DNA from: Spirochaetia bacterium
Lineage (GTDB): Bacteria > Spirochaetota > Spirochaetia > Treponematales > Breznakiellaceae
NCBI GenBank assembly: GCA_026002025.1
Contig: BOAU01000084.1
Location: forward strand, 1 to 8,503
DNA length: 8,503 nt
Direction of reading: 5' to 3'
In this document: positions 1 through 6,643 of the stretch, in pieces
Numbering within the stretch: the first letter of the stretch is position 1
Layout of the letters: every line of letters begins with the position of its first letter
Notes under the pieces: model-generated
Told to the model about the DNA's origin: nothing
Databases searched by the model: none
The model's input: only the letters and a program-made list of their open reading frames with translations
Translations under genes and position numbers: made by a program

Positions 1-1
1 G

Positions 2-430
2 GTCTGCAAGGAAGTTTTGTCCGGTAAGATTGAAGCCCATACGGGTTATGTGTTTGAGGAATGCGCCAAACAATTTCTTATACGTGAGGCGGCGCGGGGG
101 GGACGGATTGCGGCGCGGGGGAAATTTTATTTTAAGTCATTGGGACGATGGTGGGGTTCCAACCCTGCAGAGCGCCGGGAAGAGGAAATTGATATCCTGG
201 CCTTTGATGAAAACCGCGCCATCTTTGGTGAATGCAAGTGGCGGAATACCCGCACCGGCTCTGATGTCCTGGATGAGCTTGTCTATCGGTCGGAACTGCC
301 GGAACTACAGGCCCGGTTCACCGATAAACAGTATATCCTCTTTTCAAAGTCTGATTTTACCGCGGGGCTTAAAGACATGGCCGCAAAACGAAAGGATCTT
401 GTTCTGGTAAATTCGGATGATATGTTTTAA
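2..430 (+). CDS. DUF234-type C-terminal domain of an archaeal-type ATPase (5' truncated)
   Basis: The reading frame is open to the left edge, so this is the last 142 residues of a larger protein; a TTG at 17 is probably internal. What is visible resembles the DUF234 domain that ends many archaeal-type P-loop ATPases, a PD-(D/E)XK nuclease-like fold. Counting from the first visible codon, the pattern is Y-V-F-E-E (16-20), G-R-W-W-G (48-52), E-E-I-D (61-64) and F-G-E-C-K-W (75-80). E19 or E20, D64, E77 and K79 therefore fit the E...D...ExK nuclease-like core. The ATPase half (Walker A and B) should lie left of the window and is not seen. In this family the substrate is usually unknown; links to mobile DNA or to DNA or peptide handling have been suggested. 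It is separated from the next gene by 44 bases with a possible promoter and is probably not part of that transcript. The family call is fairly sure; whether it has nuclease activity is not. Confidence 0.8.
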   Translation, partial: VCKEVLSGKIEAHTGYVFEECAKQFLIREAARGGRIAARGKFYFKSLGRWWGSNPAERREEEIDILAFDENRAIFGECKWRNTRTGSDVLDELVYRSELPELQARFTDKQYILFSKSDFTAGLKDMAAKRKDLVLVNSDDMF

Positions 431-439
431 GATGGTCCG

Positions 440-445
440 TATAAT
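440..445 (+). promoter_or_regulatory. Possible sigma-70 -10 box (TATAAT) ahead of the lipoprotein gene
   Basis: A perfect TATAAT lies in the short AT-rich gap after the stop at 430, about 30 bases ahead of the ATG at 475. No good -35 hexamer is present 16-18 bases upstream (the bases around 416-422 match TTGACA poorly), and there is no TGn extension. It is plausible as the promoter of the four-gene plus-strand cluster, but a TATAAT can occur by chance in AT-rich spacer DNA. Confidence 0.4.
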
Positions 446-474
446 GAATTTTTAATATGTGTTAGGATGAAATT

Positions 475-1353
475 ATGAGCTACCGCATCAAAGCCTTTAT
501 TCTTTTAATTGCCGTCCTTTCCCTTGCCTCGGCCTGTTCGAAGAAAGCGGCGCCCGTAATGGCAAGGGCCGCCATGGCCTACGATTCCGTTGAATCTGGA
601 ACCGGCTATGCCAGGAAAAGCGTTTCTGCCGAATCAATGGCGGAACTGAGCGGCCCGGTGGAAAAGACCCGCAAACTTGTGCAAAGGGCCAGCCTCCGCA
701 TCAGGACTGCGGACCCCGCGGCAGCGGAACAGCCCCTTTTTGAAGCTATGGAAAAATATGACGCGTGGGCCGCTTCGACCCGGATCAATGAAAATTCCCG
801 GGACTATACCATCCGGGTCCCATCCGCATCCTATGAATCTTTTCTTGCGGAACTGAACGGCATGGGAAAGGTGCTGCACCGGAATGAAAGCGCCGAGGAT
901 GTAAGCCTTCGATACTACGATCTTGAGGGGCAGCTTGCCGTGAAACTGGAACTGCTCAAAACCTTTCAGGGTTATCTGGGCAAGGCCAAGGACATCGACG
1001 AAATCATGACCGTGGAAAAACGGATCGCCGAACTGCAGAACGAAATCGACTGGACCGGAACCCAGTTCCGGTCCCTGGCGCACCTGGTGGATTACGCCAC
1101 CATTGAACTTGAAATCCTGGGGCCAATCAATGCACCCTCCGCTTCCGCGCCCGGCATCGGGGAACGTATCACCGGCCTCTTCTCATCCTTTGGGGATTTT
1201 GCCTCCGCCCTGCTGGTCATACTGGTTGGGGTCGTGATTTACGGCATCCCCAGCCTTCTGATTTTGATTCTGCTCATCTGGCTCCTCTTTGGAAGAATCG
1301 GGCTCCTCAAAAAATTGTGGCATGCCGCCTTTGGCCGCACGGGAAAGGATTAA
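475..1353 (+). CDS. DUF4349 domain lipoprotein with C-terminal membrane anchor
   Basis: The product is a 292-residue envelope protein. Residues 1-21 form a lipoprotein signal peptide: basic start, hydrophobic stretch I8-L17, then lipobox L-A-S-A-C with C21 as the lipidated residue. A variable linker follows. Residues about 66-215 match DUF4349: K-L-V-Q-R-A-S-L-R-I (67-76), R-D-Y-T-I-R-V-P (109-116), and a likely coiled coil at about 147-200 containing E-K-R-I-A-E-L-Q (181-188). Residues 243-273 are strongly hydrophobic with a G-I-P-S break, so they form one long or two short membrane segments, followed by a basic tail. Lipid at the N-terminus and a membrane segment at the C-terminus would anchor both ends in the cytoplasmic membrane with the middle exposed outside. 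The function of DUF4349 is unknown. The ATG at 475 is chosen because the signal peptide begins there; a weak AGGA sits at 464-467. The stop is 5 bases from the next start, so the two genes are probably co-translated. Confidence 0.88.
   Translation: MSYRIKAFILLIAVLSLASACSKKAAPVMARAAMAYDSVESGTGYARKSVSAESMAELSGPVEKTRKLVQRASLRIRTADPAAAEQPLFEAMEKYDAWAASTRINENSRDYTIRVPSASYESFLAELNGMGKVLHRNESAEDVSLRYYDLEGQLAVKLELLKTFQGYLGKAKDIDEIMTVEKRIAELQNEIDWTGTQFRSLAHLVDYATIELEILGPINAPSASAPGIGERITGLFSSFGDFASALLVILVGVVIYGIPSLLILILLIWLLFGRIGLLKKLWHAAFGRTGKD
1345..1349 (+). promoter_or_regulatory. Ribosome binding site that decides the PHP gene start
   Basis: AAGGA lies inside the last codons of the lipoprotein gene, 9 bases before the ATG at 1359. 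It favours that ATG over the TTG at 1317 in the same frame, which would add 14 residues not typical of the family. Confidence 0.65.
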
Positions 1354-1358
1354 GCTTC

Positions 1359-2153
1359 ATGCCGTACCTCTACGAAACCCATTTACACACCAGCCAGACC
1401 AGCGCCTGCGGTGCTTCACGGGGGCGGGAATATATCCAGGGATACAAACAGCTGGGTTACACCGGGATCATCGTGACCGATCATTTTTACGGGGGCAACT
1501 GCACAGTAAACCGGAACCTGCCCTGGCGGGAATTTGTGAATCAATTCTGCCGGGGCTTTGAGGATGCACGAGACGAGGGCGCGCGGCAGGGGCTGGACGT
1601 GTTCTTCGGCTGGGAAGAAACCTTCGACGGCGATGACTACCTGGTCTACGGCCTCGGCAGGGAATGGCTCATGGAACACCCCGAAGCCGCCCATTGGTCC
1701 CGGCGGGAGCAGTACCAGGCCGTGCGGGAAGCCGGGGGCTGCGTGGTCCAGGCCCATCCCTTCAGGCAGCACTTTTACATCTCTGGAATTACCCTGTCCC
1801 CCTATCTTGTAGATGGAATTGAGGCGGCGAATGCGGGGAACCACGAGCAAAGCTACGATGCCCTTGCCATGCGTTATGCCAAAAAGCTGGGCCTCCCCGT
1901 GACTGCGGGTTCCGACATCCACGAAACAGGACAGCTTGAGGCACGGGGCGTTTTCGGGGTCTATCTTGATAAGAAGATGAAAAACATTGCCGATTACGTT
2001 GCGGCAATCAAGGGGAATGCCATCGCGGGCCTCAAGATGAGCCCCGGCCGCTGTGATTCACGGGGGAATGAAACGGTGTCCCTGCCGGTGGAGATCCTCG
2101 ATGCGGATGGACGGGATACCGGACAGGACCTTTGGGACTTTCTGAAAAATTAG
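1359..2153 (+). CDS. PHP-domain metal-dependent phosphoesterase
   Basis: The 264-residue protein has the ordered metal-binding motifs of the PHP (polymerase and histidinol phosphatase) superfamily. These are H8-L-H10 with T11, T40-D41-H42, E86/E87 after a G-W, H133-P134, E155 in a G-I-E stretch, and S185-D186-I187-H188. These residues typically bind two or three metal ions for phosphoester hydrolysis in the cytoplasm. Known relatives include histidinol phosphatase (HisK type), the 3',5'-nucleotide phosphatase TrpH/YciV, and tyrosine phosphatases of the CpsB/YwqE type. The sequence does not let me choose between these, and no histidine-biosynthesis or capsule gene is nearby. The protein begins M-P-Y-L-Y-E-T just before the first metal motif, as usual for the family, and the ribosome site at 1345 supports this start. 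It lies 5 bases after the lipoprotein gene and 23 before the regulator gene. The superfamily is clear; the substrate is unknown. Confidence 0.9.
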   Translation: MPYLYETHLHTSQTSACGASRGREYIQGYKQLGYTGIIVTDHFYGGNCTVNRNLPWREFVNQFCRGFEDARDEGARQGLDVFFGWEETFDGDDYLVYGLGREWLMEHPEAAHWSRREQYQAVREAGGCVVQAHPFRQHFYISGITLSPYLVDGIEAANAGNHEQSYDALAMRYAKKLGLPVTAGSDIHETGQLEARGVFGVYLDKKMKNIADYVAAIKGNAIAGLKMSPGRCDSRGNETVSLPVEILDADGRDTGQDLWDFLKN

Positions 2154-2161
2154 CGATTAAT

Positions 2162-2167
2162 AAGGAG
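2162..2167 (+). promoter_or_regulatory. Ribosome binding site of the XRE-cupin gene
   Basis: AAGGAG stands 3 bases before an ATG at 2171 and 9 bases before a second in-frame ATG at 2177. The second spacing is normal and the first is too short, so 2177 is the likely start. An upstream in-frame ATG at 2132 would overlap the PHP gene and place this site inside the coding region. Confidence 0.7.
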
Positions 2168-2176
2168 ATAATGCCC

Positions 2177-2740
2177 ATGCCTAATATGCCAATCGATGAT
2201 AACCTCACCCAGATCCCCGGCAGGATCAGGGAACTGCGGGAAATACTGGAGATCAGCGCCATGGATATGGCAAAGGATATCGGGATTCCCTACGAGACCT
2301 ATGCGCAGTACGAGTCCGGCGAGGCGGACATCCCCATCAGTGCCCTGTACAAAATTTCAAGCCGCCTGGGGACTGACACCACGGTGCTGCTCACCGGGGA
2401 GGCCCCCCGGATGGACACCGCCAGCGTGTGCCGCGCCGGGAAGGGCATTCAGGTGGAACGTTACCCCGGCTATGAATTTTCAAGCCTTGCCTACAACTTC
2501 AAGGACCGGACCATGGAGCCCCTGCTGGTGTTTCTTGATCCCAGCAAGCCCCCTGCCCCGCTGGTAAAACATTCCGGCCAGGAATTCAACTATGTAGTTG
2601 AAGGCGTGGTAAAGGTCACCGTTGGCAAGCGGGAATACGATTTGAACGCCGGGGACACGATCTACTTTGACGCCGATATCCCCCACGGCCAGGCCGCAGT
2701 CGGCGCGCCCGCAAAATTCATCACCATCATACAGGAATAA
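2177..2740 (+). CDS. XRE-family transcriptional regulator with C-terminal cupin sensor domain
   Basis: The product has 187 residues in two domains. Residues about 15-74 form a lambda-repressor-like helix-turn-helix: R-I-R-E-L-R-E (16-22), then D-M-A-K-D-I-G-I (30-37), with the recognition region around Y39-E-T-Y-A-Q-Y-E-S-G-E (to 49). Residues about 95-187 form a small cupin barrel. Its first motif has H132, E136 and V-V-E-G (140-143); its second is G159-D-T-I-Y-F with P169-H170-G171. Such single-cupin regulators typically bind a small molecule or metal in the barrel and control a nearby gene. Here the acyl-CoA synthetase gene begins 5 bases after the stop, and the pairing of this regulator type with an AMP-forming acid-CoA ligase is recurrent in anaerobes. 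The likely job is therefore sensing an acid, its CoA ester or a related metabolite and setting synthetase expression; this is inference. The ATG at 2177 is set by the ribosome site; 2171 and 2186 are alternatives. Confidence 0.92.
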   Translation: MPNMPIDDNLTQIPGRIRELREILEISAMDMAKDIGIPYETYAQYESGEADIPISALYKISSRLGTDTTVLLTGEAPRMDTASVCRAGKGIQVERYPGYEFSSLAYNFKDRTMEPLLVFLDPSKPPAPLVKHSGQEFNYVVEGVVKVTVGKREYDLNAGDTIYFDADIPHGQAAVGAPAKFITIIQE

Positions 2741-2745
2741 TTACG

Positions 2746-4473
2746 ATGAGCGAAAACACAAACGGCAGCGAGATCTTATCCCGCTACTGCCCCCGGATCG
2801 AATTCGACAGTTACGATGATTTCTACGCCAACTACCGCTGCAATGTGCCTGAGGATTTTAACTTCGCCTTTGACGTGGTTGACGAATGGGCCCGGATAGA
2901 TCCGGACAAGCTGGCCCTCCTCTGGACCAATGACGAAGGGGCCATGCGCTCCTTCACCTTTGCCGACATCAAGCGCCAGAGTGACAAGGCTGCCCAGGCG
3001 CTCCTTTCAATGGGCGTCAAAAAAGGCGACGTAGTAATGCTGATATTAAAGCAGCGCCCCGAAGTCTGGGTCCTGATGACCGCCCTGATGAAGATCGGCG
3101 CGGTGTGCATCCCCGGCACTTTTCAGCTTACCCAAAAGGATATCATCTACCGCTGCAATATCGCCGAGGTCAAACTCCTTATCAGCGTGGATGACAATGA
3201 ACTGCTGAACAATATCGGCACAGCCCTGCCGGAATGCGAAAGCGTCAAAACAGTTGCGGTGGTGAGCAACGTTATTCCTGCGGGCTTCCTTGATATGCGT
3301 GCGGAAATCGAAAAAGCCGCCGGGGATTTTACGCGGCCCACAGGAGCTGCGGCCACCCGCACCAGTGAACCAATGCTGATCTACTTTTCTTCCGGCACTA
3401 CGGGGATGCCCAAGATGGTGCTTCATAACCACAGCCTGGCCTTGGGGCACATCGTCACCGCAAAATACTGGCAGTGCGTTCAGAACAACAAGGTCCACAT
3501 GACCCAAACCGATTCGGGCTGGGCCAAATTCGCCTGGGGCAAAATTTACGGGCAGTGGATCTGCGGGGCGGCGGTAGGCGCCTACGACACGGAAAAGTTC
3601 ACCCCCCACGGAATGCTCGACGCCCTCCAGCGGCTGCGGCCCGCCACCTTCTGCGCCACCGCCACGATCTTCCGTTTCCTCATTAAAGAGGATCTTTCCG
3701 GTTACGATTTCAGTTTTATTGAGCACACCGGCGTGGCGGGAGAGCCCCTGAGTCCCGAGGTGTTTCATCAGATAAAGGAAATGACGGGCCTGGAAATTCG
3801 CGAAGGCTTCGGCCAGTCGGAAACTTCGGTGATGGCGGCAACCTTTAAGTGGCTGCCGGTCAAGCCCGGCTCCATGGGCAAACCCGCGCCCCTCTTCGGC
3901 CTCAATTTATTGGACGAGGACGGCAAACCCTGCGACGACGGCATCGTGGGTAATATTAGTATTACTGCGGCCGCCGCTTATCCCCAGCCCGGCGAAACTT
4001 TTTTGGGAAAGGGTCAGTCCGGCGTGCCGGGGCTTTTCCGCGGTTACTGGAAAGACGACGACATCACCAAAGCTGCGTGGTACGACGGGGTTTACCACAC
4101 CGGCGACATGGCCTGGCACGATGCGGAGGGCTACTACTGGTTCGTCGGCCGCAACGATGATGTGATCAAATGTTCCGGCTATCGCATTGGTCCCTTCGAA
4201 GTTGAAAGCGCCCTGATGGAGCATCCTTCGGTTTTAGAGTGCGCAGTCACCGCCGCGCCGGACCCGGTCCGGGGCCAGGTGGTCAAGGCCACCATCGTGC
4301 TTGCCCGGGGCTTCAGTCCCTCAAAGGAACTTGAGAAGGAACTGCAGAACCACGTCAAACGGGTCACCGCCCCTTACAAATACCCCCGGATTGTGGAATT
4401 TGTTGCGGAGCTGCCAAAGACGATCAGCGGTAAAATTCAGCGTAACCTGATACGAAAGAAGGACGGGAATTAG
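2746..4473 (+). CDS. AMP-forming acyl-CoA synthetase, medium-chain/acetyl-CoA synthetase-like
   Basis: The 575-residue enzyme belongs to the ANL adenylating superfamily and would join a carboxylic acid to CoA, using ATP and releasing AMP and pyrophosphate, in the cytoplasm. Visible motifs are the P-loop Y-F-S-S-G-T-T-G-M-P-K (213-223), the T-D-S-G-W stretch typical of medium-chain synthetases, G-F-G-Q-S-E-T (354-360), Y-H-T-G-D (450-454), G-R-N-D-D-V-I-K (468-475) at the hinge, G-Y-R-I-G-P-F-E-V-E (478-487), and P-K-T-I-S-G-K (557-563). K563 is the catalytic lysine, a site often acetylated in relatives. The length is normal and all core residues are present, so it should be active. The N-terminal half reads like the ACSM/medium-chain group rather than the longer classical Acs, so the substrate could be a short, branched, medium or aromatic acid. 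Residues about 412-427 look like a small insertion. The ATG at 2746 follows AGGA (2733-2736) within the end of the regulator gene, implying translational coupling. It ends ahead of the bidirectional terminator. Confidence 0.93.
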   Translation: MSENTNGSEILSRYCPRIEFDSYDDFYANYRCNVPEDFNFAFDVVDEWARIDPDKLALLWTNDEGAMRSFTFADIKRQSDKAAQALLSMGVKKGDVVMLILKQRPEVWVLMTALMKIGAVCIPGTFQLTQKDIIYRCNIAEVKLLISVDDNELLNNIGTALPECESVKTVAVVSNVIPAGFLDMRAEIEKAAGDFTRPTGAAATRTSEPMLIYFSSGTTGMPKMVLHNHSLALGHIVTAKYWQCVQNNKVHMTQTDSGWAKFAWGKIYGQWICGAAVGAYDTEKFTPHGMLDALQRLRPATFCATATIFRFLIKEDLSGYDFSFIEHTGVAGEPLSPEVFHQIKEMTGLEIREGFGQSETSVMAATFKWLPVKPGSMGKPAPLFGLNLLDEDGKPCDDGIVGNISITAAAAYPQPGETFLGKGQSGVPGLFRGYWKDDDITKAAWYDGVYHTGDMAWHDAEGYYWFVGRNDDVIKCSGYRIGPFEVESALMEHPSVLECAVTAAPDPVRGQVVKATIVLARGFSPSKELEKELQNHVKRVTAPYKYPRIVEFVAELPKTISGKIQRNLIRKKDGN

Positions 4474-4560
4474 GAAAGATGGGTGATTCGCCGCAGGGAA
4501 AGGGAAGTCCGCAGCCATTTCTGTAGGGAAGCATGCTTCTGAAAAAAGTTCATTGGGTAT

Positions 4561-4599
4561 AAAAAAGGCCTGGTCCCTATACAGCCCAGGCCTTTTTTT
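4561..4599. terminator. Bidirectional Rho-independent terminator between convergent operons
   Basis: GGCCTGG (4567-4573) pairs perfectly with CCAGGCC (4586-4592) around a 12-base loop. Six A's precede the stem and seven T's follow it, so the A and T runs can extend the stem and supply a U-tract on either strand. It lies 87 bases past the synthetase stop on the plus strand and 13 bases past the transketolase stop on the minus strand, so it fits both. The rest of 4474-4612 shows no gene. Confidence 0.9.
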
Positions 4600-4612
4600 G
4601 TCTCAGACTGAA

Positions 4613-6616
4613 CTATTTGTTAATCAGCGCCGCCAAAGCCGCTGCGGTAAAGCCCATGTGCTCGGCTACCTTGCCGGCGGGGCCTGATTCGCCGAAACGG
4701 TCTATTGAGAAGATATCTTCGCTCCTGGCCCAGCGTTCCCAACCGCTGCGGACCCCCGCTTCACAGCAGATCACCCGCACACCGGGGGGCACAATGGCTT
4801 CCTGTATGGCCCTGGGCTGGCTTTCAAAGAGCTCCCGGCTGATCATGGAAACTACCTGGACCTTCTTGCCCCCCTGTTCAAGGGCTTTCTGCGCCGCAAT
4901 TTGCGCCGCTTCCAGGGCGAGGTTCACTTCGGAGCCGGTGGCGATGATCACCGCATCGGGTTTTTCCCCGGCGGAACCGGCTTTTTGGGCGATATAGGCG
5001 CCGGTGCGGAGGGTACTGCGCCATTCCGGGTCGGCCTTGGGGAATACGGTGGTGTTTTGCCGGGTAAGGGCAATGGCAATGGGGCCGTCATGGCGTTCCA
5101 GGGCCATGGCCCAGGCTTCGGCGGTTTCTTCCGCATCGGCGGGACGGAGGACCCGCACACCGGGGATGGTCCTGAGGGCCGCCAGATGTTCCACCGGCTG
5201 ATGGGTGGGGCCGTCTTCACCCACAAAGATCGAATCATGGGTCAGGACGAAAATCGCCGGCAGTTTCATCAGGGCTGAAAGGCGGAGCGCCGGACGCAGG
5301 TAATCGGAGAAAACCATGAAGGTGGCGCAGAAGCCCCGGAGGCCCCCGTGGAGGGTGATGCCGTTGGTTATGGCCGCCATGGCGAATTCCCGGATGCCGA
5401 AGTGGATGTAGCGGCCTTCCCGGCAGGCAGGGGAATAGGGACCGGAATCGGGGAAGCCCACGGCGTTGGGGCCCTTGAGGTCCGCGGAACCGCCCACCAG
5501 GTTCTTGTTGGCGGCGGCAGCGGCGGCCAGGGCCTTGTTCCCCGCAGTGCGGGTGGCGATCTTGTCCCCCACGTTAAAGGCGGGGAAGCTGATGGGCGCG
5601 GCCTTGCTGGAATAGAACTGGTCCCACTCCCTGCGCTTGTCGGGGTTTTCCTTTGACCATGCGTCAAATTCACCCTGCCAAGTTTCCCGGACCTTCTTCC
5701 ATTCGGCCCGCCTGTCCTTAAAGTATTCGAGGGCCTCCGGGGCGGTGTAGAAGTCCCCGGCAGGACCGGCGGGGATGCCCAGGGCCTGCCGGGCAGCAAC
5801 GACTTCCTCCGCACCCAGGGGCGCACCGTGGATATCGGCGCTGTTTTGCTTGTTGGGGGAGCCCTTTCCGATGATCGATTTAAGGATGATGATCGTGGGC
5901 CTTTTTGTTTCGGCCTTTGCCTGGGCGGTGAGCCGGGCGATCTCTTCAAAATCGTACATGGAGCCCTTCAGCACCTGCCAGCCGTAGGCCTCGTAGCGCT
6001 TGGCCGCATCTTCGGTAAAGGAAATGTCAGTACTGCCGTCGATGGTGATCTTGTTTGAATCGTAAAAAACAATGAGTTTGCCCAATTCAAGATGGCCCGC
6101 AAGGGAGCTTGCCTCAGCGGAAACCCCTTCCTGCAAACAGCCGTCCCCGCAAAGGGCATAGGTATAATGATCGACGATTTTATGGGAAGCGGTGTTGAAC
6201 CGGGCCGCCAGCATGGTCTCCGCAATTGCCATGCCCACCGCCGTGGCAACGCCCTGGCCCAGGGGGCCGCTGGTGGATTCGATACCACGGGCCATGCCGT
6301 ATTCGGGATGCCCCGCGGCACGGGAACCGATCTGCCGGAAATTCTTGATATCATCAAGGGAAATGTCCGGGTATCCCGCCAAATAGAGCAATGAATAGAG
6401 GAACATGGAGCCGTGGCCCGCGGATAGCACAAAGCGATCCCGGTCCGCCCATTCCGGGGCGGCCGGATCGTGGCGCAGCAGTTCCCCGTAGAGGATCGCC
6501 CCCAGTTCGGCGGCGCCCAGGGGAAGTCCGGGGTGCCCGGAATTCGCCTTCTGAATAGCGTCGATGCTCAAAGCCCGCACACTTAAGGCTGTTTTTTCCA
6601 ATCCCTGAATGTTCAT
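4613..6616 (-). CDS. tkt: Transketolase
   Basis: The complete 667-residue protein has normal length for bacterial transketolase, which moves two-carbon ketol units between sugar phosphates in the non-oxidative pentose phosphate pathway, using thiamine diphosphate and a divalent metal. The N-terminal cofactor domain has S-G-H-P-G (26-30, H28), G-H-G-S (67-70, H68), the G-D-G metal motif (157-159) ending in S-N-K (187-189, N188), and D-I-H-G-A-P-L-G (261-268, H263). The middle domain has the activating glutamate E410 in F-G-I-R-E-F, then T-H-D-S (459-462, H460) and D-G-P-T-H-Q-P (468-474, H472). The C-terminal domain carries A-T-G-S-E-V (559-564). All expected active-site residues are present. 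The ATG at 6616 is preceded at 8 bases by a strong AAGGAG; an ATG 24 bases further upstream would put that site inside the gene. It is the last gene of the minus-strand group, 27 bases after the PtsN-like gene. Confidence 0.97.
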   Translation of the reverse strand: MNIQGLEKTALSVRALSIDAIQKANSGHPGLPLGAAELGAILYGELLRHDPAAPEWADRDRFVLSAGHGSMFLYSLLYLAGYPDISLDDIKNFRQIGSRAAGHPEYGMARGIESTSGPLGQGVATAVGMAIAETMLAARFNTASHKIVDHYTYALCGDGCLQEGVSAEASSLAGHLELGKLIVFYDSNKITIDGSTDISFTEDAAKRYEAYGWQVLKGSMYDFEEIARLTAQAKAETKRPTIIILKSIIGKGSPNKQNSADIHGAPLGAEEVVAARQALGIPAGPAGDFYTAPEALEYFKDRRAEWKKVRETWQGEFDAWSKENPDKRREWDQFYSSKAAPISFPAFNVGDKIATRTAGNKALAAAAAANKNLVGGSADLKGPNAVGFPDSGPYSPACREGRYIHFGIREFAMAAITNGITLHGGLRGFCATFMVFSDYLRPALRLSALMKLPAIFVLTHDSIFVGEDGPTHQPVEHLAALRTIPGVRVLRPADAEETAEAWAMALERHDGPIAIALTRQNTTVFPKADPEWRSTLRTGAYIAQKAGSAGEKPDAVIIATGSEVNLALEAAQIAAQKALEQGGKKVQVVSMISRELFESQPRAIQEAIVPPGVRVICCEAGVRSGWERWARSEDIFSIDRFGESGPAGKVAEHMGFTAAALAALINK

Positions 6617-6624
6617 TATTATCT

Positions 6625-6630
6625 CTCCTT
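6625..6630 (-). promoter_or_regulatory. tkt: Strong ribosome binding site of tkt
   Basis: On the minus strand AAGGAG sits 8 bases ahead of the ATG at 6616, within an AT-rich 27-base spacer. It sets the transketolase start and suggests efficient independent initiation. The spacer is too short to hold a full promoter, so transcription must come from upstream. Confidence 0.75.
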
Positions 6631-6643
6631 TAAAATTCAAAAT

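Noticed and set aside
634..1083. Antisense open frame within the lipoprotein gene
   Set aside because: It overlaps the conserved DUF4349 core and has no domain or initiation signal of its own.
1317..1358. Upstream TTG start for the PHP protein
   Set aside because: It would overlap the lipoprotein gene, and the added 14 residues are just that gene's end read in another frame; the ATG at 1359 has a well-placed ribosome site.
3046..3768. Long open frame antisense to the synthetase gene (240 codons)
   Set aside because: It lies fully inside a gene with all family motifs; strong G/C wobble bias produces such antisense frames, and the translation shows no recognisable domain or ribosome site.
4528..4539. 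Perfect 12-base palindrome GAAGCATGCTTC after the synthetase gene
   Set aside because: There is no loop, no T-run directly after it and no second copy in the window; a single short palindrome can arise by chance, and it is not needed for termination given the hairpin at 4561.
5368..5949. Open frame of 193 codons inside tkt on the same strand
   Set aside because: The translation is proline-, arginine- and serine-rich low-complexity sequence typical of an out-of-frame reading of a GC-rich gene.
6617..6640. Upstream ATG start for transketolase
   Set aside because: The extra 8 codons contain the strong ribosome site that serves the ATG at 6616, and the extension is not typical of the family.
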